A stretch of DNA of 64,000 nucleotides from Methylophaga sp. (GCA_026988435.1 JALSLH010000087.1:19144-83143); one strand, 5' to 3'; shown: positions 50,273-60,872, numbered from the stretch's first letter. Numbers and translations are program-made. The notes: generated by a model not told the origin, from the sequence alone.

Positions 50273-51333
50273 TAATCAAAACTCCTTAGCGCTAATCCGC
50301 ATGCAATCAGCATTGATGGGCTATCATTGCTAAGTGCTTGGACTTTTACTTTGTGCTGGTTTACCGTCATATCTGCAAATGGATTGGCAACCGAGGTAGT
50401 AGTGCCTATTTCTTCGGCGATCATCGCATCAACACCTTGAATAGAAGCACACCCCCCCGCTAATACAACATGATCGATTGATTGATATTGCGTTGATGCC
50501 GAAAAGAAAAACTGTAAGGCTCGCGTTACCGTTGTAGTCATTGCCTGCTTAAATGGCTCCAGCACTTTCAACCCATAATCATCAGGTAGGTTATGTTCTT
50601 TTTTAGCACGCCCCGCTTCTTGATAAGACATACCGTAATGACGTTCAATATCTTCTGTCAACATATTTCCGCCGAACGTTTGTTCTCGTGTAAACACTAT
50701 TTTGCCATCAACCAATACATACAATGTTGTGACTGTTGCACCTATATCAACTACGGCAACCGTCAAACCTTGACCATGATTGGTTAGCTGTCTAGATATC
50801 AAAGTAAAGGCATTTTCCATTGTATAGGCTTCAACATCAACTAGCTTAGCTTCTAAGCCTGCTTTTTCAACGACTTCAAGTCGCGTGTCTACATTTTCAC
50901 TTCGTGATGCAGCGAGTAACACATCGACAGCATCGACATCCGTTTCTGAAGGCCCTAACACTTCAAAATCTAATCGAACTTCTTCTAGCGGATACGGAAT
51001 AAGGCTTTCCGCTTCTATCATAATTTGTTCTTCTATGCCTCTTTCAGACAGATCTGCGGGATAAGATATTGTTTTTGTGATAGCCGAGTTTGCCGAAACA
51101 GCAACTGCAATATTTTTTGCTTTAGTGCCAGAACGTTTAACTGCTCGCTTTATGGCGCCAGCCACCTCATCTTTGTCGACAATTTTACCTTCCACAACGG
51201 CGTTCAACGGCAACGGCTCAACAGCATAGGCCTCAACCGAATATTTGTCGCCTTTTTGATTCAGCTCTAATATTTTAACTACCGATGAGCTAATATCTAC
51301 GCCAACAAGAGGGGCTTTTTTTTGTCCAAACAT
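50272..51333 (-). CDS. pilM: Type IV pilus inner-membrane platform ATPase-like PilM
   Basis: A 353-residue actin-like (FtsA fold) cytoplasmic protein: PLVGVDISSSVVKILEL, VAVVDIGATVTTLYVLVDG and HVVLAGGCASIQGVDAMIAE are the nucleotide-binding motifs. It binds the N-terminus of PilN and links the alignment complex to the motor. ATG at 51333 (MFGQKKAP) is chosen because TTGAGGCAAAA precedes it; an in-frame start six codons upstream is less likely. First gene of pilMNOPQ, divergent from the PBP1a gene, as in many gammaproteobacteria. Confidence 0.96.
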   Translation of the reverse strand: MFGQKKAPLVGVDISSSVVKILELNQKGDKYSVEAYAVEPLPLNAVVEGKIVDKDEVAGAIKRAVKRSGTKAKNIAVAVSANSAITKTISYPADLSERGIEEQIMIEAESLIPYPLEEVRLDFEVLGPSETDVDAVDVLLAASRSENVDTRLEVVEKAGLEAKLVDVEAYTMENAFTLISRQLTNHGQGLTVAVVDIGATVTTLYVLVDGKIVFTREQTFGGNMLTEDIERHYGMSYQEAGRAKKEHNLPDDYGLKVLEPFKQAMTTTVTRALQFFFSASTQYQSIDHVVLAGGCASIQGVDAMIAEEIGTTTSVANPFADMTVNQHKVKVQALSNDSPSMLIACGLALRSFD

Positions 51334-51708
51334 TTTTGCCTCAATTAACAATAAAGAAATAGTGACTTATTGTTCAAATTTAAAGTGATTTCTCAAGACT
51401 ATAATTCATATAGTTCTAAAATACAATAGATCTAAAGATTTATCCTATTACCTTCAAGCAATACAGCCTAAAACCTAGTATCTAATATAACAAAAAGTAT
51501 ATAAAATACTGAGAGTCAGGTATCATTTTTAAACTAAAATATAGCGCTCTTACTCTAGTCTAAGATACATCTTTTACTTTATAACAAGCAAAAAACAAGC
51601 CACTTTAATTTGACACGGGTATATATTGTAACAATAAGTTAATTGGGCTTAATTTCATTTCCGTATATACTAAGCCCTTTCAAAATTAATTTAATATAAG
51701 TACATATT
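51334..51708. promoter_or_regulatory. Divergent pilM / mrcA promoter region
   Basis: A 375-bp AT-rich spacer without a credible gene. A consensus TTGACA at 51610-51615 followed after 17 bp by AATAAG (51633-51638) is a candidate promoter for mrcA. The string CACGGGTATATATTGTAA starting at 51616 closely resembles the right end and flank of the MITE-like element at 25577. No firm pilM promoter was recognised. Confidence 0.4.
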
Positions 51709-54117
51709 ATGTATCAACTCGTACGTCGGCTCTTTATCGCTGCCATCCTTCTCCTTAGTTTAATCCTGATTGCAGCTCTCATCGTTTACAAAACTCTGGC
51801 GCCCAAATTGCCCGATGCCAGCATACTTCGTGAAACACAATTGCAAATACCATTAAGAGTCTTTAGTGCTGAAGGCTTATTGATTGCAGAATTTGGTGAA
51901 AAACGACGGATCCCTCTTGAATATATTGATATACCGCCCCCTCTCGTCCAAGCGGTACTTGCGGCTGAAGATGACCGTTTTTTTAGCCATCCCGGTGTTG
52001 ATTATCAAGGTATTCTCCGCGCCGTATATTCGCTAGTAACAACAGGGGTAAGGGCTCAAGGCGGCAGTACGATCACCATGCAGGTTGCCCGTAATTTTTT
52101 CTTGAGCCGTGAAAAAACATACCTCAGAAAATTAAATGAAATTATTTTAGCCCTACAAATTGAGCAGATCCTCACTAAAGAAGAAATTCTTGCCCTTTAT
52201 TTAAACAAGATTTATTTAGGTAACCGTTCTTATGGTGTAGGTGCAGCTGCTAATGTATATTATGGAAAACCATTAAATGAGCTTAGCCTGCCGCAGTTTG
52301 CGATGATTGCAGGGCTGCCAAAAGCACCGTCAAAATTTAATCCTCTCGTTAACCCTGATCGAGCAAAATTACGCCGTGATTATGTGCTTCGCCGCATGTG
52401 GCAAGTAGGCTATATTGAACAGCAAGATTACCTAACCGCTATTGAAGCACCTGTTACCGCTAGCTATCACCACCGAACTGTTGATGTTTATGCGCCTTAT
52501 ATTGCTGAAATGGTTCGCACAAAATTAATTGAACAATATGGTGATGAAGCCTACAGCATGGGATTAAATGTACATACCACTGTCCGCGCTGAACACCAAA
52601 AAGCCGCCAATAATGCACTACAATCTGCTTTACTCGCTTATGATAAACGCCACGGGTTCCGTGGTGCAGGAAATACATTATCCCTTGAAAAGGGGATGAC
52701 TACTGAGGATTATGAGCAATTATTGTCCACGTTTGAACGTATTGGCCCCCTATCCGCTGGGATCGTTATAAAGCTAGAACCCAAGCTTGCCCATATATAC
52801 ATAAAACAAGCTGGGATGTTCACACTCAATCTCAGCGATCTTGCTTGGGCAAGAAAACAATTAGGCACCAATAGTCGAGGGAAAATACCCGCTAAGGTTG
52901 AAGATGTATTTGCAGCTGGCGATGTGATTTATATGCATCAAGACAGTGAACAAAAGTGGCAATTAGCTCAACTTCCTGAAGTAGAAGGGGCAATTATTGC
53001 CGTTTCTCCTTTTGACGGAGCCGTTACTGCCTTAACTGGGGGCTTTGAATATTTCCAGAATAAATTTAACCGCGTTACACAATCATACCGCCAACCCGGA
53101 TCAGGTTTTAAACCATTCCTTTATTCTGCAGCATTAGAAAAAGGCTACACTGCGGCCACCATTATAAATGATGCGCCTGTGGTATTGGATGACCCCAGCC
53201 TAGAAAACGTTTGGCGCCCTAAAAATTCTAGCGGCAAGTTTTATGGCCCAACACGTTTAAGGGTAGCGCTCACCAACTCTCGCAATCTTGTTTCAATACG
53301 TATATTACGAGATATTGGCATCAAATATATCATTGCTTATGCAGAAAAATTTGGTTTTGATACCAGTAAAATTCCACACAGTCTTTCCCTTGCCCTAGGT
53401 AGTGGCAGTGTTTCTCCCTGGGAAATGGCGCGCGCCTATTCAGCACTAGCGAATGGTGGCTACCGAGTTGAACCTTACATTATTTCACGAATAGAAGATG
53501 CTTCTGGCAAAATTTTAATGCAAGCACAACCAGCTACTGTTTGCGAAACATGTATAGCGACCACTCAATCACGAACAACTGATGAACCTGATACTGCAGA
53601 GATAAAATCTGCCCAGCGAATCATGACGCCACAAAATAACTACATAATGAATAGTTTATTACGTGATGTCGTACGTTATGGAACGGGGCGTAAAGCAATG
53701 GCACTTGGACGAAAGGATCTAGCGGGGAAAACAGGCACAACCAATGATCAAGTAGATGCATGGTTCAATGGCTTTCACCCTGAATTAGTTGCAATAAGCT
53801 GGGTGGGCTTTGATTCGCCAAAATCTTTAGGCCGGGGAGAATATGGTGGAAGGGCGGCACTTCCTATGTGGATGGACTTTATCAAAGTCACTCTTGACGG
53901 CATGCCCGAGGAACCATTAAAGAAACCAGCTGGCATGGTAACAGTGAAAATCGATCCAAAAACAGGTTTGTTAGCTCGGGCGAACACCGAAGGTGCCATT
54001 TATGAAACGTTTCGTAATAATCATCTTCCCAAGCTCAGCCCTATCCCCATTGATGATGGTATGGGTGGGGGAGATTATTCTGATCCACATGCTGTCAGAG
54101 ATAGTGACTTGTTTTAA
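51709..54117 (+). CDS. mrcA: Penicillin-binding protein 1A
   Basis: An 802-residue bifunctional peptidoglycan synthase: a membrane anchor (about residues 8-28), a glycosyltransferase domain (EDDRFFSHPGVDYQGI, GGSTITMQVARNFFL, KIYLGNRSYGVGAAA), an OB-like insert, and a transpeptidase domain with SxxK in QPGSGFKPF, SRN in LTNSRNLVS and KTG in LAGKTGTTNDQ. It polymerises lipid II and crosslinks the wall in the periplasm. It is divergent from pilMNOPQ, a conserved arrangement, and converges on the M48 protease gene. Confidence 0.97.
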   Translation: MYQLVRRLFIAAILLLSLILIAALIVYKTLAPKLPDASILRETQLQIPLRVFSAEGLLIAEFGEKRRIPLEYIDIPPPLVQAVLAAEDDRFFSHPGVDYQGILRAVYSLVTTGVRAQGGSTITMQVARNFFLSREKTYLRKLNEIILALQIEQILTKEEILALYLNKIYLGNRSYGVGAAANVYYGKPLNELSLPQFAMIAGLPKAPSKFNPLVNPDRAKLRRDYVLRRMWQVGYIEQQDYLTAIEAPVTASYHHRTVDVYAPYIAEMVRTKLIEQYGDEAYSMGLNVHTTVRAEHQKAANNALQSALLAYDKRHGFRGAGNTLSLEKGMTTEDYEQLLSTFERIGPLSAGIVIKLEPKLAHIYIKQAGMFTLNLSDLAWARKQLGTNSRGKIPAKVEDVFAAGDVIYMHQDSEQKWQLAQLPEVEGAIIAVSPFDGAVTALTGGFEYFQNKFNRVTQSYRQPGSGFKPFLYSAALEKGYTAATIINDAPVVLDDPSLENVWRPKNSSGKFYGPTRLRVALTNSRNLVSIRILRDIGIKYIIAYAEKFGFDTSKIPHSLSLALGSGSVSPWEMARAYSALANGGYRVEPYIISRIEDASGKILMQAQPATVCETCIATTQSRTTDEPDTAEIKSAQRIMTPQNNYIMNSLLRDVVRYGTGRKAMALGRKDLAGKTGTTNDQVDAWFNGFHPELVAISWVGFDSPKSLGRGEYGGRAALPMWMDFIKVTLDGMPEEPLKKPAGMVTVKIDPKTGLLARANTEGAIYETFRNNHLPKLSPIPIDDGMGGGDYSDPHAVRDSDLF

Positions 54118-54134
54118 TGGTTTATTCGTAAAGA

Positions 54135-55619
54135 TTATTTCACTCGTTTCGCCTGTGTACCCGGCTCTAATTTCCCCTGGGGATAGTCTCCATTTAGCAA
54201 TCGAAGTTGTGCTTCTGGGCTATTGGTAATATGAGATTTTGCTGCCCATTTAGTGTAACTATCATGCTTGCCAACAGTGACAATTTCGATTGTTTTTGCT
54301 TTAGCTAAACGCTTTTCATCATTTCGGAGTCGATGAAAACTAATCGCTGTATTCATAAAATCTTTATCAAAACTATTAAAGCTCTGTTTGTTTTTAACGG
54401 TTGCAAAGAAAATAAAAGCTTGTGCACCTTTATAGATAACAGAAACCCTAGCAGGCTGTCCATTAGCATCAAACAATCCTGTATAGCCTTTCAAGCCATC
54501 TACATTTAAAGCCCTTCCAGAGCTTAAATTCTTTACTTTTAGCCGTTGCTTAATAAATTGTTTAGGTGATAGTTTCCGATTAACATCATCAACACCCACT
54601 TCAATAAAGGCTTTTCCTCCTACTGAAATAGCTTGCAAACTATTCGGGTTATTATTAATTTGCCAGCCTTGCGGAAAACTAATGCTAAAATCCATGGCTA
54701 GATGGTAGAAATTATTCCCGGATCTAATACCCTGTTCTTGACTATCACCAAAGACCATACCGTTAATATTCGCTAAATATTCTTTTTGTTTGATAAGCCC
54801 TGGTTGCGAGTTTGTATATTTATCGGCAGCGGCAACTACGCCATGTAACCGCGTATCATTATCTGGATGACTAGCAAATACACCGTGATAACCTTGCACT
54901 TCACGTCCTTGCTTTTTCGCTTGTGCAGCAGCAAACACTTCTTGATCTTTCAATACTCGAATGACCTCTATCATAGCCTTAGGATCATAGCCAGAACGTG
55001 CTAAATATTCAGCTCCAAGCCCATCTGATTGCAACTCATGTTCACGTCCATAACCACTTAATAAAGCGCCACCCAGCATATTAAATATATTTTGGGCCCC
55101 AGCATTTCTTAAGCCCGGAAGAAGAAGTGCTCCAATGGTATATCCTAAGTTAGCCGCTTGTGCAGCACTTTGTTGGCGCACGCCATGACGCGCAGTAACA
55201 TGCCCAATTTCATGCCCCAGCACCGCAGCCAACTCAGCTTCTGAATTTAAGTAAGACATTAATCCACGCGTGATATAAATATAACCGCCCGGCAAAGCAA
55301 AGGCATTAATAACAGGTGAATCTAGTACCGTAAAACGATAAACGAGATTTTCACGGTGGCTTACTTTAGCTAATCTATCCCCTACCGACTGTACATATTG
55401 TTGCAATTTTTCATTATCATAACGCCCATACTGAGCAATGATTTTAGGATGGTTTGTTCTGCCCATCGCGATTTCACTATCTTCGCTGAGCATCACAAAG
55501 TCACTTTTACCCGTAACCGGATTTTGCGCACACCCTGTAAGCCCCACAAACAACAAAGCCCCTACTAATAATAAGCAGAGGCTTCGTAATATGCTGCGAT
55601 ATGTATCTTTTACAATCAC
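54135..55619 (-). CDS. M48 family metalloprotease, lipoprotein
   Basis: A 494-residue zinc protease with the HExxH motif in LGHEIGHVTARHGV (about residues 135-148) and the third ligand region LQSDGLGAEYLARSGYDP. The N-terminus is a lipoprotein signal (LLLVGALLFVGLTGC), so it is periplasmic and lipid-anchored. It resembles BepA/YfgC-like and LoiP-like envelope proteases but has a different C-terminal ~200-residue region rather than a clear TPR array. The start is GTG at 55619 after AAGGAAGAT. Substrates probably include misfolded outer-membrane proteins. Confidence 0.9.
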   Translation of the reverse strand: MIVKDTYRSILRSLCLLLVGALLFVGLTGCAQNPVTGKSDFVMLSEDSEIAMGRTNHPKIIAQYGRYDNEKLQQYVQSVGDRLAKVSHRENLVYRFTVLDSPVINAFALPGGYIYITRGLMSYLNSEAELAAVLGHEIGHVTARHGVRQQSAAQAANLGYTIGALLLPGLRNAGAQNIFNMLGGALLSGYGREHELQSDGLGAEYLARSGYDPKAMIEVIRVLKDQEVFAAAQAKKQGREVQGYHGVFASHPDNDTRLHGVVAAADKYTNSQPGLIKQKEYLANINGMVFGDSQEQGIRSGNNFYHLAMDFSISFPQGWQINNNPNSLQAISVGGKAFIEVGVDDVNRKLSPKQFIKQRLKVKNLSSGRALNVDGLKGYTGLFDANGQPARVSVIYKGAQAFIFFATVKNKQSFNSFDKDFMNTAISFHRLRNDEKRLAKAKTIEIVTVGKHDSYTKWAAKSHITNSPEAQLRLLNGDYPQGKLEPGTQAKRVK

Positions 55620-55655
55620 ATTATCTTCCTTTCCCAGAGATGAATCTGGTTGAAA

Positions 55656-55856
55656 TTATTTTCCGTATTTTTGACGGAATTTATCAACACGGCCAGCAGT
55701 ATCTAATACTTTCTGTTTGCCGGTGTAAAACGGATGACATTCAGAGCAAACATCTAATGTAAGCGCTTTACCACGCGTTGAACTTGTTTTAAATTTGTTA
55801 CCACAGCTACAAGTAACTTCGATTTCATTGTATTCTGGATGGATATCCGCTTTCAT
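55656..55856 (-). CDS. rpmE: 50S ribosomal protein L31 (zinc-binding form)
   Basis: A 66-residue L31 starting [20 protein letters not shown], with zinc-binding cysteines in CSCG and [12 protein letters not shown]. This is the C-plus type, which is used when zinc is sufficient. It bridges the ribosomal subunits. The 125-bp leader upstream has some complementary segments, but no confident L31 autoregulatory structure was drawn. Confidence 0.98.
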   Translation of the reverse strand: MKADIHPEYNEIEVTCSCGNKFKTSSTRGKALTLDVCSECHPFYTGKQKVLDTAGRVDKFRQKYGK

Positions 55857-55981
55857 AATCTATACTCATTCATTAATGTTTGGTCAACCCACCGGTAGCA
55901 GTGCTAGACCGAGGTGCTTAGAACCGCGTAATTCTACTGATCAATGCTTATGACAGCAAGCTTTTTCTTTAGTTCGCCCCA

Positions 55982-56554
55982 TTATACCTTCTCTGCTACT
56001 AATATTGCTTGATTTCGCAGCCCTTTCTTACTATTCCCAAGTAAAGCATCTTGTTGGTAAATGCGCACTTTCATTGGTGAAAAAAGTTGTAATAACTCGT
56101 TATCAGCCAATAAGTAATCAATGTTTTTGGGTCCTTGTTCGCTTGTTTTTTGCTGACAATAAGTCTGGTAGAACAAGATGCCTCCTGGCTTCAGTGCCGA
56201 ATAAAGTTGAGCACACAAATCACGATCTAAGAAGAAGCTGACAACTAAAACATCAATACTTTCGGTTAATGGGGGAGATTTAACGACATCATGTAGCTGT
56301 GCATCTATATTAAGTTTTTTGAGTTCAGATTGTTTTTTCAATTGTTCAATCGCAACAGCTGATGCATCCCAGGCTTGAACATCAAGACCTGCTTGCGCTA
56401 AAAATAGGGCATTTCCTCCCTGCCCACAGGCAAGATCCAATGCTATGCCTTCTTTTGGTAACAAATAGCTATAATTTGTTAATACATATGATGCTGTAGG
56501 CTCTACTGATTTATTTTGATAAATAGTATCCCACTTAGCTTGCACGTTCTCCAC
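55982..56554 (-). CDS. Class I SAM-dependent methyltransferase
   Basis: A 190-residue methyltransferase, TehB/thiopurine-like, with motif I IALDLACGQGGNALFLAQAG, the acidic residue after strand 2 (VQAWDASAVAI) and motif IV-like VLVVSFFLDRDL. The substrate is unknown. It ends 125 bp before rpmE and starts 3 bp after the trkH stop, so trkH and this gene are probably co-transcribed. Confidence 0.87.
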   Translation of the reverse strand: MENVQAKWDTIYQNKSVEPTASYVLTNYSYLLPKEGIALDLACGQGGNALFLAQAGLDVQAWDASAVAIEQLKKQSELKKLNIDAQLHDVVKSPPLTESIDVLVVSFFLDRDLCAQLYSALKPGGILFYQTYCQQKTSEQGPKNIDYLLADNELLQLFSPMKVRIYQQDALLGNSKKGLRNQAILVAEKV

Positions 56555-56557
56555 AAT

Positions 56558-58009
56558 CTACCGTCTCCAAAAAGCGGGGCTTAGCACCACTAATAAGGTA
56601 AATATTTCTAAACGCCCTAATAGCATTGCCATACACAAAACCCATTTTGCTGGTGAATTAATCGAACCAAAATTAGCCCCCACATCACCGAGACCTGGCC
56701 CTAAATTATTCAAACATGCGGTTACAGCAGAAAAAGAAGTAATAATATCAAGACCCGTAGCCATCAAAAATAGGTGCATAATGCCAAAACAAAATATATA
56801 GAGAGCAAAAAAGCCCCAAACCGCCCCGACCACTTTTCTCGGGATCGCCTTATCATTCACTTTAATTGCAAATATTGCATTAGGGTGAATAAGCCTCAAT
56901 ACTTCACGATAACCTTGCTTAAATAGCAACATAACGCGGATCACTTTCATGCCGCCACCTGTCGAGCCAGCGCAACCACCGACATAACTTGTCATCAATA
57001 ATAATATGGGTAAAAAACTAGGCCATAAATAATATTCTGCTGTGGTGAATCCCGCTGTTGTTCCTATTGATACCGTTTGGAATGTGCCTTGGTGAATGGC
57101 ATCCCACGGGCTATCAAAGGTATGTGAAAAATAAAGATACGTTGATGTGATAATTGAAATAATGGCCAGGATGAACACATAGGTTCGTAGCTCTGCATCA
57201 CGCCAGTAATGACTAATAGACTTGTGTCGCCATGCTAAGAAATGTAAGGAAAAATTCATCCCTGCAATTAACATAAAAACAATGGTGATCATTTCAATAG
57301 TCGAGCTAGAAAAATACCCCATGCTAGCATCATGTGTTGAAAACCCACCAATTGCGACTGTTGAAAAGCTATGGCCTATGGCATCAAACCAATTCATACC
57401 TGCCCACTTGAATGACACAGCACAAAGAATAGTTAATGTTAAATAGATATACCAAAGGGCTTTTGCCGTTTCAGTGATCCGTGGGGTCAGTTTTGAATCT
57501 TTCATGGGCCCGGGTGTTTCAGCACGATATAACTGCATCCCACCTACACCTAATAGTGGCAAAATTGCAACGGCTAGAACGACAATCCCCATACCACCCA
57601 ACCATTGTAGAAATTGTCGATAAAATAATACTGCTTCCGGTAGATTATCAAGCCCCGTTAATACGGTTGCCCCTGTAGTCGTCAATCCTGACATGGATTC
57701 AAAAACGGCATCGGTAAAGCTCATATTCGGTACTTCGGTTAAGAAGAAAGGTAGTGCCCCCGAAATACCTAGCGTTATCCAAAACATCACAACCACTAAA
57801 AACCCATCGCGTATTTTTAGCTCTTTTCGGTGTTTCCGTACGGGTAGCCAAATAAGAAATCCAGCAACAAACAATAAGATAAAGGCCGTTACAAATGCGC
57901 GAATAGAACCATCATCATAAAATAATGAAACGGCAATCGGCGGCAATAAGGTAACGCTAAATAAGCTAAGTAAAATACCTAAGATTCGTTGTATGGTAAG
58001 AAACTGCAT
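56558..58009 (-). CDS. trkH: Trk potassium uptake channel subunit TrkH
   Basis: A 483-residue inner-membrane protein with the four pore-loop repeats of the Trk/Ktr family: MSGLTTTGATVL, FSTVAIGGFST, QTVSIGTTAGFTTAEY and CLNNLGPGLGDVG. It also has SYVGGCAGSTGGGMKVIRV near the third pore. It takes up K+ together with the cytoplasmic NAD(H)/ATP-binding subunit TrkA, which is not in the window. It lies between lnt and the methyltransferase gene on the minus strand. Confidence 0.96.
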   Translation of the reverse strand: MQFLTIQRILGILLSLFSVTLLPPIAVSLFYDDGSIRAFVTAFILLFVAGFLIWLPVRKHRKELKIRDGFLVVVMFWITLGISGALPFFLTEVPNMSFTDAVFESMSGLTTTGATVLTGLDNLPEAVLFYRQFLQWLGGMGIVVLAVAILPLLGVGGMQLYRAETPGPMKDSKLTPRITETAKALWYIYLTLTILCAVSFKWAGMNWFDAIGHSFSTVAIGGFSTHDASMGYFSSSTIEMITIVFMLIAGMNFSLHFLAWRHKSISHYWRDAELRTYVFILAIISIITSTYLYFSHTFDSPWDAIHQGTFQTVSIGTTAGFTTAEYYLWPSFLPILLLMTSYVGGCAGSTGGGMKVIRVMLLFKQGYREVLRLIHPNAIFAIKVNDKAIPRKVVGAVWGFFALYIFCFGIMHLFLMATGLDIITSFSAVTACLNNLGPGLGDVGANFGSINSPAKWVLCMAMLLGRLEIFTLLVVLSPAFWRR

Positions 58010-58030
58010 TCAAAAGCTACCTTTATGGGT

Positions 58031-59539
58031 TCATGCCCGAGACGTGAATTTAAAACGATGATACGCCCAGATCAGCAACATGAACAGTGACAGCAGTAAT
58101 ACTGTCCATTGCCCCCATGCAACATAGGGGGTGACGCCCTGACGTGGCTGCACCATTTCGGTCAATACTTGTTCTTTAAATTGTTTTGATATTGCATATA
58201 TATTGCCATGCTCATCAATAAAAGCCGAAATACCATTTGTCGTTGCTCGCACAATAGGCCGTCCAGTTTCTAGAGCACGGTTTTGCGAAATTTGTAAATG
58301 TTGATGGGGTGCTAGCGAATCGCCATACCAGCCATTATTACTCGCATTAACTAGAATAGTCGCTTCGGGTAGTGCCGTTAATACTTCTTGTGAAAAAACA
58401 TCTTCAAAACAAATTGATGCACCAATTTTCTGGCCTGCCACATCAAATAAACCTTGAGCTTCTGGTCCCTGCTCAAAAGAAGACATTGGCAAATCAAAAA
58501 AGGCAATCAAGCCACGCAACCATGCAAAGGGTACAAACTCGCCAAAGGGTACTAAATGGCGTTTATAATAAAATTTATGGCTTGAACCTAACGACATCAT
58601 GCTGTTGAAATACGCATCTGAATCGTCCGCCTTCACCGGCAAACCAATTAATAAATCTGTATTATTCTGCTTTGCCAATTCGCCCAGAGGGTCAAAAAAT
58701 AGCTTTTTAGCTTGATGATAAAAAATGGGGGTCGCATTTTCAGGCCAAACAATTAAATCGCTGTCCCAGTGTTGTTCTGTACGCGCTTGATAAAGCGCTA
58801 ATGTTTTAAATATTTGTTTTGGATCCCACTTGGTCGCTTGCGGTACATTGCCTTGAATAATACTCACTTTAATTTCATTATCCACCGGATGCGTCCACAC
58901 AATAGAATTCAGAGAATATCCTCCTAACCATATTGCTACAAAAACAGACATCAGCCACCAGCGTTTTAATTGCCAAACGACTGCTAATAATCCTGCTGAA
59001 AAAGTAACTAATAGTGAAACACCTAGCACACCAATAATAGGTGTATAACCTCGCAACGGCCCATCAATTTGACTAACACCCAGCTCAAGCCAGGGGAAAC
59101 CCGTTAAAAATACAATTTTAATCCACTCAAAAATAAGCCAAGCGACAGGGAGTAAAAGTAAATAATCCCAGCTGGTGAGAGTTGGACCTGTTAGCTTTTT
59201 GCTACCCCATGTAATCAAACCTACAAAGATCGCTAGAAAAGCGACAAAAACAGCGGTTAACAATCCTGCTAACAGTATTCCCGAACCGCCAAAATCATGG
59301 ATGGCGACATATACCCAAGAGATGCCAACGCCAAAGAACCCTAAACCAAATATGTAGCCCCGTACTGCTGCCTGTTTTGCTGTGAGTGCTTGCAATGATA
59401 AAAACAGCAACATTAAACTAATAACAGCAACGGGATAATAATGGAATGGAGAAAAAGCTAGCGGCAACGCCATGCCCGCTAATAATGCGATGATATTACC
59501 TTGCCACTGTGACCAGCCTTGTTCAGTAAAGCTCATCAT
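58031..59539 (-). CDS. lnt: Apolipoprotein N-acyltransferase
   Basis: A 502-residue inner-membrane enzyme with about seven N-terminal helices and a periplasmic nitrilase-like domain holding the Glu-Lys-Cys triad: Glu in LIVWPENATP, Lys in YYKRHLVPFGEF, Cys in GASICFEDVFSQEV. It adds the third acyl chain to lipoproteins. Its start overlaps the end of corC by 4 bp. It completes the conserved miaB-phoH-ybeY-corC-lnt order. Confidence 0.97.
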   Translation of the reverse strand: MMSFTEQGWSQWQGNIIALLAGMALPLAFSPFHYYPVAVISLMLLFLSLQALTAKQAAVRGYIFGLGFFGVGISWVYVAIHDFGGSGILLAGLLTAVFVAFLAIFVGLITWGSKKLTGPTLTSWDYLLLLPVAWLIFEWIKIVFLTGFPWLELGVSQIDGPLRGYTPIIGVLGVSLLVTFSAGLLAVVWQLKRWWLMSVFVAIWLGGYSLNSIVWTHPVDNEIKVSIIQGNVPQATKWDPKQIFKTLALYQARTEQHWDSDLIVWPENATPIFYHQAKKLFFDPLGELAKQNNTDLLIGLPVKADDSDAYFNSMMSLGSSHKFYYKRHLVPFGEFVPFAWLRGLIAFFDLPMSSFEQGPEAQGLFDVAGQKIGASICFEDVFSQEVLTALPEATILVNASNNGWYGDSLAPHQHLQISQNRALETGRPIVRATTNGISAFIDEHGNIYAISKQFKEQVLTEMVQPRQGVTPYVAWGQWTVLLLSLFMLLIWAYHRFKFTSRA

Positions 59540-60402
59540 TCTTCAGCATCACTTTCCTGCTCGGCTTGCGCTTGCACAATCATTTCAAACAAATGAATCC
59601 GTCGACTATCTGCTCTAAGCACGGTAAATTGAAACTTCCCTATTGTGATCTGTTCGTCACGCTCCGGCAAGTGACCAAATTGGTTAGTCACAAAGCCACC
59701 GACCGTATCGAAATCTTCGTCACTCCAATCGGTCTGGAAGTGCTCATTAAAATCTTCTACCGATGTTAATGCTTTCACAGCATAAGTATTGTCATTACGC
59801 TGTAAAATGGCGGCATCATCGTCAATGTCATGCTCGTCATCAATCTCTCCAACAATCTGTTCTAATACATTTTCAATGGTGACCATGCCTGCTACACCAC
59901 CATATTCATCAACCACAATTGCCATATGGTTACGACGCGCTCTAAACTCTCGCAATAATATATTCAAGCGTTTGCTTTCAGGGATAAAAACAGCGGGGCG
60001 CAATATTTCACGCAGATTAAAATTAAAGTCGCCGGATGTAATCACTGCGGCCAATAAGTCTTTTGCCAACAAAATGCCAATAACATCATCGCGGTCATCA
60101 TCAATAACAGGGAATCTCGAATGCGCGGTTTCTGCAACAAGTTTCAATGTTTCTTCTGCAGAAGCATCTTTCGAAACCATCACCACTTGCGAACGGGGGA
60201 TCATCACATCTCGAGCATGAAGTTGCGAGACGCCAAGCGCACCCTCGGCTATGGCCAGTGTCTCGGCATCAATAACGTGTCGACGTGAGGCGCTTCGCAG
60301 GGAGTCAATCACCTGTTCTAAATCTTGTGGCTCCCAAAAGAACCGGCCTAACTTTTGTAACCAAGTGTGTTTTTTCATTCTACTCGATCGCGTTTCACTC
60401 AT
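59536..60402 (-). CDS. corC: CorC/YbeX family CBS-domain protein
   Basis: A 288-residue cytoplasmic protein: two CBS domains ([14 protein letters not shown]..., with [21 protein letters not shown], and [19 protein letters not shown]) followed by a transporter-associated CorC_HlyC domain (about 205-280). In Salmonella CorC affects Mg/Co efflux; YbeX of E. coli is linked to ribosome and Mg homeostasis. It lacks the membrane domain of larger homologues. It overlaps ybeY and lnt by 4 bp each. Confidence 0.95.
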   Translation of the reverse strand: MSETRSSRMKKHTWLQKLGRFFWEPQDLEQVIDSLRSASRRHVIDAETLAIAEGALGVSQLHARDVMIPRSQVVMVSKDASAEETLKLVAETAHSRFPVIDDDRDDVIGILLAKDLLAAVITSGDFNFNLREILRPAVFIPESKRLNILLREFRARRNHMAIVVDEYGGVAGMVTIENVLEQIVGEIDDEHDIDDDAAILQRNDNTYAVKALTSVEDFNEHFQTDWSDEDFDTVGGFVTNQFGHLPERDEQITIGKFQFTVLRADSRRIHLFEMIVQAQAEQESDAEE

Positions 60403-60872
60403 TTAATGTCACCTTGATCCTGATAAGGATCGCTAATTAACAGTGATTTTAAAATTATTACTTCTAATGCTTCCATTTCGTCTGCTTCATCATCATCTAT
60501 ATGATCATAACCTAATAAGTGCAAACAACCATGCACCACCATATGTGCCCAATGATCTTGTATTACCTTATTTTGCGCAAACGCTTCTTTTTCTACAACA
60601 CTCGTGCAAATAACCAAGTCACCTAATAGTCTAGGTTCCATGGCAATAACTGAATCAAAGGGGAATGATAATACATTGGTCGGTCCTGTTTTACTTCGAT
60701 ATGTCGAGTTCAGTTCTCCGCTTTCTGTTTCATCAACTAATCGAATACTCAACTCGCAATCGAAAGAATCAGAGCCCTCGTTATCGACTACAGCTTCAAC
60801 CCAGCGTTGAAAATGGCTGAGTTCAGGCACATCACCTTCACTCGCATTTTGCAAATCAACAATCACTGTCAC
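60399..60872 (-). CDS. ybeY: Endoribonuclease YbeY
   Basis: A 157-residue metalloprotein with the zinc motif [15 protein letters not shown] (HGxLHLxGYDH). YbeY acts in 16S rRNA 3'-end maturation and ribosome quality control. It lies between phoH and corC with 4-bp overlaps on both sides. [14 protein letters not shown] residues ([10 protein letters not shown]) are also conserved. Confidence 0.97.
   Translation of the reverse strand: MTVIVDLQNASEGDVPELSHFQRWVEAVVDNEGSDSFDCELSIRLVDETESGELNSTYRSKTGPTNVLSFPFDSVIAMEPRLLGDLVICTSVVEKEAFAQNKVIQDHWAHMVVHGCLHLLGYDHIDDDEADEMEALEVIILKSLLISDPYQDQGDIK

Noticed and set aside
55857..55981. Possible L31 autoregulatory leader or tRNA upstream of rpmE
   Set aside because: Some short complementary segments exist, but I could not draw a convincing L31 leader, and no tRNA cloverleaf with T-loop consensus is present.
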